From: Candidatus Falkowbacteria bacterium RIFOXYC2_FULL_48_21
Lineage (GTDB): Bacteria; Patescibacteriota; Patescibacteriia; UBA11705; JABHMO01
Reading direction: 5' to 3'
DNA: 9,686 nt
NCBI GenBank assembly: GCA_001778275.1
Contig: MFGM01000024.1
Location: 1-9,686, forward strand
In this document: piece after piece, positions 6,182 to 9,686 of the stretch
Layout: each line of letters opens with the position of its first letter
Position numbering within the stretch: position 1 is the stretch's first letter
Position numbers and translations under genes: made by a program
The notes under the pieces: generated by a model
What the model saw: only the letters and a program-made list of their open reading frames with translations
The model's database searches: none
What the model was told of the DNA's origin: nothing

Positions 6182-7375
6182 TTACTCGTCGGTTTGATGA
6201 ACGTCTTTGCGGATTGCCTGACACCACCGCAGACCCCATCCGTACCACGGACAGGGTGAGGTCGAGTGGGTGCAGATGCCGAGGCGACAGGCTTTGGCGC
6301 TCGACGGCTCGAACGTTCCCGGTCGCACGGCAATTTTGATGTACTCGACGATCTGGTCGAGCTTGATTCTGGTGGGATCGGTGGCCGGAGCCGTGAGGCT
6401 CCCATTCATCAGGAACTGCCCATAGTGGGCAAAGAACCAGATGCCGTCTTGCCCCGGTCCTTCATCCGACAGTTCCCACCACTTGTCAAAGTGGGCGTTG
6501 CCACGCAACTTTTTTTCCTCGGAGCGCAGAATGCGCGCGAGGTTGTAGAGCTTCATGTTGGCACGTTGGTTAGGCGAGATCACAACCTGACCTCGTGAAT
6601 TGCGGATGAGTGTGATATCCGCGTTCGCGCCACTATCCTTGAATCGCCCGGCGCGCGGAATCTCCGGGTTGTCCGACTCGATAACAAGCAAGCGCAGTTT
6701 GCGCTCCTTCTCCTTGTCTCCTTTCGGGCCGGGGATGACCAATATTTTTCCTTCCGTCTTGATCTGCTCTACGGCCGCCTTGAACGCGACCGCTTGCGCG
6801 GCGCGGCCTTCGGCCAGCAACCGACACCACGCGTCCGCGTGTTTCGGCAGCTTCTTTGCGACGTACTTCGCGATTTCGTCAACCGAGAAGTTGTCGCTGT
6901 CCGGCGCGGCCATGTCTTTGGCCTTGAGGGCGGTGAGACCCCAGTTGATGACTTCGATCTGGCGGTGCGGGAACATACGTTCCAGCATCCACAGCGTGGA
7001 GGCCAGTCCGTTTTCTTGTTCCTTGCCGTCGCAGTCGTTGGCCTTCGTGTACTTCAAGGCCGCGTCTGCTTTACAACCGAGCGCCTTGGCCACGAGCGTG
7101 TCCGCGCACTCATCCTTCTTGCGTTCACCGCGGTGATCGCGGTGCTCGTCAAACTCGCCCTTCATGCATCCGACTCTGACAAGGTACTCCTTGCCGATGC
7201 GGAAACAGTGTTTGTTGAGAAATTCCCTTGTTCCGAACTTCATCAGTCTGAACGCGGCCTCCACCTCGTCGAGGTGCGCCCGGTAGTGGGTGAGTTGCCA
7301 GATCCAAACCCCGGCAACTTTGATTTGAAAACGCACAAAGTTGCCCTGAATCTCCAGGTTCCGCGCGAAGTCCAT
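6182..7375 (-). CDS. Conserved-looking hypothetical; possible DHH/MYG1-like metal hydrolase
   Basis: This 397-aa soluble protein has its own promoter, a strong Shine-Dalgarno site (AGGGGG, 7381-7386 on the minus strand) and a terminator. Metal-ligand-like motifs sit in the N-terminal half: THYRAHLDEVEAAFRLMKFG (residues 29-48, H34/D36/E37), GEFDEHRDHR (73-82), KKDECADTLVAKALG (87-100) and KANDCDGK (111-118). This order of HxDE, FDEH, ECAxTLVAK and ND blocks resembles from memory a family of uncharacterised Patescibacteria proteins, and loosely the MYG1/DHH phosphoesterase-like layout. The middle (210-290) holds a likely beta domain and ILRSEEKKLRG. Near 323-328 is NGSLTA. The C-terminus has four cysteines (C363, C368, C375, C385) with many aromatics (PWYGWGLRWC), a possible metal or disulfide site. 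G+C-rich codon use. A hydrolase role is inference only. Confidence 0.7.
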   Translation of the reverse strand: MDFARNLEIQGNFVRFQIKVAGVWIWQLTHYRAHLDEVEAAFRLMKFGTREFLNKHCFRIGKEYLVRVGCMKGEFDEHRDHRGERKKDECADTLVAKALGCKADAALKYTKANDCDGKEQENGLASTLWMLERMFPHRQIEVINWGLTALKAKDMAAPDSDNFSVDEIAKYVAKKLPKHADAWCRLLAEGRAAQAVAFKAAVEQIKTEGKILVIPGPKGDKEKERKLRLLVIESDNPEIPRAGRFKDSGANADITLIRNSRGQVVISPNQRANMKLYNLARILRSEEKKLRGNAHFDKWWELSDEGPGQDGIWFFAHYGQFLMNGSLTAPATDPTRIKLDQIVEYIKIAVRPGTFEPSSAKACRLGICTHSTSPCPWYGWGLRWCQAIRKDVHQTDE

Positions 7376-7461
7376 TTCATCCCCCTATTTTTATTTTTTA
7401 ATTGTCAAAGTTCAAACCCGAGGCTATTTCTAATGAAAAAGCTTTCAGGTACTAACTTTGG

Positions 7462-7490
7462 AGTATAGCATAAATAAAATAAAAAGTCAA
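7462..7490 (-). promoter_or_regulatory. Sigma-70-type promoter for the minus-strand 397-aa gene
   Basis: On the minus strand TTGACT (complement of 7485-7490), a 17-bp spacer and TATACT (complement of 7462-7467) form a near-consensus promoter. Transcription would start near 7455, giving a leader of about 80 bases before the ATG. Confidence 0.8.
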
Positions 7491-7633
7491 TGGTTGTTGT
7501 TCAATTTTAGCAAGAAAACTGGTATTTTTAACAAAAAAACCTGTTTTGTTCCATGTTTTGCTATGATTTAGTCATTCAAAGTGCAACGATAATAACATTG
7601 CTAACGGCTCGACAAATAATTGTGTATCTGATA

Positions 7634-7661
7634 TTGTTTTTGCAGGCAGCTAATTTATTAT
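7634..7661 (+). promoter_or_regulatory. Weak promoter candidate for tRNA-Ile
   Basis: TTGTTT (7634-7639), a 16-bp spacer and TATTAT (7656-7661) would start transcription about 20 bases before the tRNA. Both hexamers have mismatches, so this is only the best available candidate. Confidence 0.35.
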
Positions 7662-7690
7662 CTACAGGAAGAAGTGTTTTGTACCCGTTT

Positions 7691-7767
7691 GCGCCCATAG
7701 CTCAGCTGGTGAGAGCACGGCTCTTATAAAGCCGGGGTCGATGGTTCGAGTCCATCTGGGCGCACCA
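7691..7767 (+). tRNA. tRNA-Ile, anticodon UAU
   Basis: A complete 77-base cloverleaf with encoded CCA. The acceptor stem GCGCCCA/TGGGCGC, D stem GCTC/GAGC, anticodon stem CGGCT/AGCCG and T stem GATGG/CCATC are all fully paired, and the T loop is TTCGAGT. The anticodon loop is CTTATAA, which puts TAT at 7725-7727 and would read AUA (Ile). Most bacteria read AUA with a CAU-anticodon tRNA whose C34 is changed to lysidine by TilS; a UAU tRNA needs no such change and is uncommon. The CCA forms the start of a perfect hairpin (7765-7795). A damaged copy of the 3' half lies 33 bases downstream. Confidence 0.93.
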
Positions 7768-7795
7768 TGAAGTAAACGCTCGCATTACTTCATGG
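7765..7795. repeat. 11-bp perfect hairpin starting at the tRNA-Ile CCA
   Basis: CCATGAAGTAA (7765-7775) and TTACTTCATGG (7785-7795) pair perfectly around a 9-base loop. No T-run follows, so it is not a standard intrinsic terminator. It could direct 3' processing of the tRNA precursor or mark a palindromic insertion next to the tRNA. Confidence 0.75.
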
Positions 7796-7799
7796 TAAA

Positions 7800-7875
7800 T
7801 TATAAGAAGGCCGGGGTCGATGGTTCTGCGCCAAAGGACGCATCCGTCCTCCGGCGGAGAGTCCATCTGGGCGCA
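7800..7875 (+). pseudogene. Broken copy of the tRNA-Ile 3' half
   Basis: From TTATAA (7800-7805, matching the anticodon loop) and GCCGGGGTCGATGGTTC (7810-7826) to GAGTCCATCTGGGCGCA (7859-7875), this repeats the 3' half of the upstream tRNA-Ile, with four extra bases after the anticodon loop. The T loop is split by a 32-base hairpin insert (7827-7858). The final CCA has decayed to TTT, and the 5' half is missing. It cannot fold as a tRNA. Either it is a decayed duplicate or the attachment-site scar of an element that used the tRNA 3' end. Confidence 0.85.
7827..7858. repeat. 32-base palindromic insert in the tRNA-Ile copy
   Basis: The insert begins with T, ends with A, and folds on itself: CGCC (7829-7832) with GGCG (7853-7856), a 2-base mismatch on each side, and AGGACG (7835-7840) with CGTCCT (7845-7850) around a 4-base loop. 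As minus-strand RNA the two mismatches become G-U pairs, making the fold continuous. It splits the copy exactly between TTC and GAG of the T loop. It looks like a small REP- or MITE-like hairpin element. Confidence 0.6.
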
Positions 7876-7876
7876 T

Positions 7877-7904
7877 TTGAAAAAATTATTATTTAGTCTA
7901 TAAT
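7877..7904 (+). promoter_or_regulatory. Promoter for tRNA-Val
   Basis: TTGAAA (7877-7882), a 16-bp spacer and TATAAT (7899-7904) make a good promoter. The predicted start near 7911 is only about five bases before the partial tRNA-Val copy at 7916 and about 100 before the intact gene. The promoter-to-copy spacing suggests the copy marks the original 5' end of the gene. Confidence 0.65.
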
Positions 7905-7915
7905 GCAAATGCTTT

Positions 7916-7928
7916 GGGCGGCTAGCTC
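7916..7928 (+). pseudogene. 5' fragment copy of tRNA-Val
   Basis: GGGCGGCTAGCTC is identical to the first 13 bases of the intact tRNA-Val at 8014-8026. It is cut in the D arm by the hairpin segment that follows. After the hairpin, CAGTT (7972-7976) matches the next tRNA bases, and then similarity ends. Confidence 0.8.
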
Positions 7929-7966
7929 CCTCCTTCGCCCTTCGATTATCTCAGGGCTTCGGAGGG
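7928..7966. repeat. Hairpin insert in the tRNA-Val fragment
   Basis: CCCTCC (7928-7933) pairs with GGAGGG (7961-7966), and GCCCT (7937-7941) with AGGGC (7953-7957), with symmetric 3-base TTC internal loops and an 11-base end loop. The end-loop region reads TCGATTATCTCAGG. Its reverse complement has a CCTGAG-n-TCGA character that resembles, from memory, a short repeat common in many bacterial genomes. There is no T-run after it. Confidence 0.65.
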
Positions 7967-8013
7967 CGCGGCAGTTAAGGTTTCTTTACTTTGGGGTTAG
8001 TTAGAAAATTTAA

Positions 8014-8090
8014 GGGCGGCTAGCTCAGTTGGTTAGAGCGTCTCGTTGACGTCGAGAAGGTCACAAGTTCGACTCTTGTGCCGCCCACCA
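8014..8090 (+). tRNA. tRNA-Val, anticodon GAC
   Basis: A complete 77-base cloverleaf with encoded CCA. The acceptor GGGCGGC/GCCGCCC, D stem GCTC/GAGC, anticodon stem TCTCG/CGAGA and T stem ACAAG/CTTGT are all paired, and the T loop is TTCGACT. The loop TTGACGT places GAC at 8048-8050, reading GUC and GUU (Val). A 13-base copy of its 5' end lies 98 bases upstream, between it and the promoter. Confidence 0.95.
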
Positions 8091-8096
8091 GAAAAG

Positions 8097-8118
8097 ACTA
8101 AAGTAATTTAGTTTTTTT
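8097..8118 (+). terminator. Terminator after tRNA-Val
   Basis: ACTAAA (8097-8102) and TTTAGT (8107-8112) form an A/T-rich stem around GTAA, followed by a run of T. The stem can be extended by a G-U and several A-U pairs. It is weak in pairing energy but well placed, six bases after the CCA. Confidence 0.65.
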
Positions 8119-8138
8119 GTTTAATTTTAAATTAACCA

Positions 8139-8167
8139 TTGACAAAATATTCCCCCCGTGCTAACCT
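8139..8167 (+). promoter_or_regulatory. Promoter for the HD protein and small lipoprotein genes
   Basis: TTGACA (8139-8144), a 17-bp spacer and TAACCT (8162-8167) fit a sigma-70-type promoter, placing the start about 40 bases before the ATG of the HD gene. ACAATTGT (8187-8194), an 8-bp palindrome, lies in the leader. Confidence 0.7.
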
Positions 8168-8216
8168 GCTTTTTCCGCGTTCCTTACAATTGTGAGATTA
8201 AAAAGGAGGAATAATC

Positions 8217-8849
8217 ATGGTGACCAAAGAAGAACTGATGGCAATGATCAACGCGAAAATCGAATTGTACAATCCGCGCGGCGGGTTGTCGCAAACAGCG
8301 AAGTTTTTTCTGGCGCTGATCGGGATCAATCACGGCGACACGCGCGAGCACTGTGAACGCGTGGCGCTCTTGGCCGAGCAAGTGGCTCGTATGACGAAAA
8401 TGGATGCGAAAGCCGCGTTTTTCGCCGGCCTTCTCCACGACACGGGCAAGCTGGTTTTGCCGGCATCGCTGTTCGACGGGCATAACATTTCAGCGGAAGA
8501 ATATGCGCATGTGAAAGAACACGCCATAGCCGGATTTCGCGCTTTGCGCGGATTGCATGCGTTCACAGCACTGTGCGCCGGACTGCATCACAATCTTTAC
8601 AAGGCGGGCTATGGGTTGACGCTCGAAGATTTTCCCAAAGATTGGAGCATGGCCACGATCAAGAAGGTGCTCGAAATTTCCGCTGTCATTTCCGTGTGCG
8701 ATTTTATCGACGCTTACACGCACCGCGCGACGAAGATTCTTGACGGTTCGGCCGGTTCCGATCTTCGCACGATGCTGGTGCAAAAGTATCCGGACGATGT
8801 TCTTGTGGTTGATTTGGCCTTGTTGGCGAATGATGAAATGGGTTTGTGA
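8217..8849 (+). CDS. HD-domain phosphohydrolase, degenerate HD-GYP type
   Basis: This 210-aa cytoplasmic protein is an HD-superfamily metal-dependent phosphohydrolase. The ordered metal ligands are visible: H45 (HCERV), H74-D75 in GLLHDTGKLVLP, H102 (KEHAIAG), H124-H125 (GLHHNLYKAGYG) and D162 (VCDFIDA). The order H...HD...H...HH...D, the helix after HDxGK and the HHxxYxxxGY stretch are those of HD-GYP c-di-GMP phosphodiesterases. However, the diagnostic DGxGYP is replaced by KAGYGL, so the substrate may differ. There is no sensor, receiver or membrane domain. AAGGAGG (8203-8209) sits at ideal distance before the ATG. The small lipoprotein gene follows after 26 bases, in the same transcript. 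Nucleotide, cyclic nucleotide or RNA substrates are all possible. Confidence 0.85.
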   Translation: MVTKEELMAMINAKIELYNPRGGLSQTAKFFLALIGINHGDTREHCERVALLAEQVARMTKMDAKAAFFAGLLHDTGKLVLPASLFDGHNISAEEYAHVKEHAIAGFRALRGLHAFTALCAGLHHNLYKAGYGLTLEDFPKDWSMATIKKVLEISAVISVCDFIDAYTHRATKILDGSAGSDLRTMLVQKYPDDVLVVDLALLANDEMGL

Positions 8850-8862
8850 AAGTTAAACGAAC

Positions 8863-8870
8863 AAAGGAGG
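8863..8870 (+). promoter_or_regulatory. Shine-Dalgarno site that sets the small lipoprotein start
   Basis: AAAGGAGG, five bases before the ATG at 8876, fixes that ATG as the start. An upstream in-frame GTG at 8846, overlapping the HD gene stop, would put this ribosome site inside the coding sequence and a charged stretch before the signal peptide. Confidence 0.85.
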
Positions 8871-8875
8871 ACAAG

Positions 8876-9298
8876 ATGAAAAGATTGATTGGTATTTTGT
8901 TGGCCGGGTTTTTCTGTTTTGCTTTCTCGAACTGTGGCCGAAAGGAGCAGTCGCCACCCCCGCCGCCGGAAGAGCCGACGGTCGATGTGGCAGGAGCACC
9001 ATCAGAAAAAACGCAGGCGTACGTCGTGGACAAGATGGATGACGGTTACACGATGGGTTCGGTGATTGACGGAAAGTATTATTTGTCAGCCGCAGGAAGT
9101 CATAATTACTCGTTTACCAATTTCCGGCGCGGTGCCGCTTCTCTCGAGGCCAAAGGCTGGGTGCTGGTGTCGGGTTCATTCCGTGGAAGTATCGGGAATG
9201 ACTGCTTGTTCACCGGCACCTTCGCGCCATCGGATAGGCGGGTGGCGCCGGTTGAGGGAGGAGAGGTACCGACAGGGCTGATTTTGGACAATAACTGA
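8876..9298 (+). CDS. Small secreted lipoprotein-like protein
   Basis: This 140-aa protein has an N-terminal KR followed by a hydrophobic segment (residues 4-18) ending at C20 (FAFSNC). The cysteine position and the following polar, proline-rich spacer (PPPPPEEP, from residue 27) suggest a lipoprotein. Asn before the cysteine is a poor match to the lipobox, so a plain secreted or anchored form is possible. The rest is short beta-strand-like segments rich in Gly, Ser and aromatics (MGSVIDGKYYLSAAG, WVLVSGSFRGSIGNDCLFTGTF), with a single further cysteine near residue 110. No enzyme motif is seen. It shares a transcript with the HD phosphohydrolase and is followed by a strong terminator. Function unknown. 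Confidence 0.8.
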   Translation: MKRLIGILLAGFFCFAFSNCGRKEQSPPPPPEEPTVDVAGAPSEKTQAYVVDKMDDGYTMGSVIDGKYYLSAAGSHNYSFTNFRRGAASLEAKGWVLVSGSFRGSIGNDCLFTGTFAPSDRRVAPVEGGEVPTGLILDNN

Positions 9299-9304
9299 AT
9301 CATG

Positions 9305-9331
9305 AAATCCAGCCACAGGGCTGGATTTTTT
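9305..9331 (+). terminator. Rho-independent terminator after the small lipoprotein gene
   Basis: AAATCCAGCC (9305-9314) pairs perfectly with GGCTGGATTT (9319-9328) around a 4-base loop, and the T-run continues to 9331. It begins seven bases after the stop codon. Confidence 0.93.
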
Positions 9332-9357
9332 CGTTATTGAAATTGCAGACAATAAAG

Positions 9358-9385
9358 CGCTCCCATGCACTGTATCATGGGAGCG
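9358..9385 (-). terminator. Terminator-like hairpin for the minus-strand gene
   Basis: CGCTCCCATG (9358-9367) pairs perfectly with CATGGGAGCG (9376-9385) around an 8-base loop. On the minus strand it follows the stop of the gene at 9410 and is succeeded by CTTTATT, a short T-rich tail. Together with the hairpin at 9305-9331 it separates two convergent genes. Confidence 0.7.
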
Positions 9386-9409
9386 TTCTTGAAGTTTGAG
9401 AAATGTTTA

Positions 9410-9686
9410 TCAGATTAGTTGTTTGATTTTTTCCAGCACGTTCATTGTCGACTCGGTCAGATCAAACCGCACCACGCTTTTGTTTCCTGACGGATTGTGC
9501 TCGCGGAGAAGTTCGCGCAGATTCAGGCCGCGCTCGGATTTCAGCAGGCAAGATTTAACTCCGGCGTGTTCGTGAAAAATAGCCGTGATTTCAACTGTCG
9601 GAATACTGACGATCAATTCTTCAATCACGCCGAGCAGGTCAGAAGGTAGGGAATTGGTTTCCGAAAAGTCCGCCTCAGTCATTTCC
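9410..9686 (-). CDS. Partial CDS, probable C-terminal DHHA1 domain of a DHH phosphoesterase
   Basis: The reading frame is open at the window edge, so this is probably the 3' part of a longer gene; an internal ATG at 9682 would give 90 aa. The segment LLGVIEELIVSIPTVEITAIFHEHAGVKSCLLKSERGLNLRELLREHNPSGNKSVVRFDL follows the pattern of the DHHA1 domain of nanoRNase/pAp phosphatase (NrnA-like) proteins: a helix, EVAxxF, GVKxSLRS, then a GGGGHKxAAGF-type substrate loop. Here that loop would be NPSGNKSVVRF, which departs from the canonical glycine-rich GGGH. The final helix (VLEKIKQLI) also fits. GGAA directly abuts the ATG, too close to be a normal ribosome site, which favours an upstream start. 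The assignment is from pattern memory and moderate at best. Confidence 0.55.
   Translation of the reverse strand, partial: EMTEADFSETNSLPSDLLGVIEELIVSIPTVEITAIFHEHAGVKSCLLKSERGLNLRELLREHNPSGNKSVVRFDLTESTMNVLEKIKQLI

Larger units (their letters stand above)
7376..7690. other. Gene-free region between the 397-aa gene and the tRNA-Ile
   Basis: These 315 bases hold no credible ORF. From left to right they contain the Shine-Dalgarno site and about 80-base leader of the minus-strand gene, its promoter (7462-7490), an imperfect inverted repeat AAAACTGGT/ACCTGTTTT (7515-7523 with 7539-7547, one mismatch) that could be an operator upstream of that promoter, about 85 bases in which I see nothing, and a weak promoter candidate for the tRNA. 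Confidence 0.6.

Noticed and set aside
7406..7460. CAAAGTT/AACTTTG inverted pair in the leader of the 397-aa gene, as a possible riboswitch stem
   Set aside because: The distal arm straddles the predicted transcription start, so it would not be fully transcribed; no known riboswitch core is seen.
6794..7468. Plus-strand 224-aa ORF opposite the 397-aa gene
   Set aside because: Long shadow in G+C-rich DNA; no promoter or ribosome site on this strand, whereas the minus strand has both plus a terminator.
7702..7908. Minus-strand 68-aa ORF across the tRNA-Ile and its copy
   Set aside because: It is the antisense of a tRNA; the MDSNHRP-type peptide is a well-known false protein from tRNA genes.
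8185..8197. TTACAATTGTGAG resembling a lac-type operator half site
   Set aside because: Only an 8-bp palindrome is symmetric, and no full operator or regulator gene is nearby.
8846..8875. GTG start for the small lipoprotein overlapping the HD gene stop
   Set aside because: It would place AAAGGAGG inside the gene and add a charged stretch before the signal segment; the ATG at 8876 is preferred.
1..9686. CRISPR array or integrase gene
   Set aside because: No regularly spaced repeat series of 25-40 bp and no integrase, transposase or Cas-like protein in any frame.

Overview
The window reads as ordinary, densely coded bacterial chromosome. It starts at the secretory end of a ribosomal-protein type operon (secY, adk, map). 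Small proteins, encoded CCA on both tRNAs, several SD-less core genes, a short RecO and a conserved-looking hypothetical that recalls Patescibacteria proteins all suggest a member of the Candidate Phyla Radiation (Patescibacteria). That placement is an inference from gene content and style, not from a marker tree.

Layout: (1) 4-2852, secY, a hairpin terminator with an adjacent 16-bp palindrome, then adk and map overlapping by one base. (2) 2850-4002, an A+T-richer segment with two unrecognised genes, bounded by inverted copies of a TGAAGAAAGTTAAT end followed by three GTTAAT repeats. It looks like a gene cassette inserted between map and ruvX. (3) 4030-5057, a tight ruvX-recO pair for DNA repair and recombination. 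(4) 5082-5991, a self-contained promoter, lipoprotein gene and terminator; the lipoprotein has a long acidic linker and two 14-residue Cys-bounded repeats. (5) 5992-6181, intergenic DNA with an 8-bp periodic array, a 14-bp direct repeat and a terminator for the minus strand. (6) 6182-7490, a minus-strand 397-aa protein with its own promoter and Shine-Dalgarno site; it is possibly a DHH/MYG1-like metal hydrolase relative with a Cys-rich tail. (7) 7634-8118, a tRNA island: tRNA-Ile with anticodon UAU and tRNA-Val(GAC). Each has a broken partial copy of itself on the side facing the other, and each copy is interrupted by a hairpin-forming insert. (8) 8139-9331, a promoter, an HD-domain phosphohydrolase and a small lipoprotein-like protein, closed by a perfect hairpin terminator. 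(9) 9358-9686, a minus-strand terminator and the C-terminal part of a gene that runs off the window, probably a DHH/DHHA1-type phosphoesterase.

The left-hand genes (adk, map, the cassette genes, ruvX, recO) have no recognisable Shine-Dalgarno site. The right-hand genes (both lipoproteins, the HD protein, the minus-strand 397-aa gene) have clear ones, mostly with clean TTGACA-type promoters of 17-bp spacing. The most unusual features are the inverted-repeat-bounded two-gene cassette, the mirrored tRNA fragments with hairpin insertions, and the UAU-anticodon tRNA-Ile.
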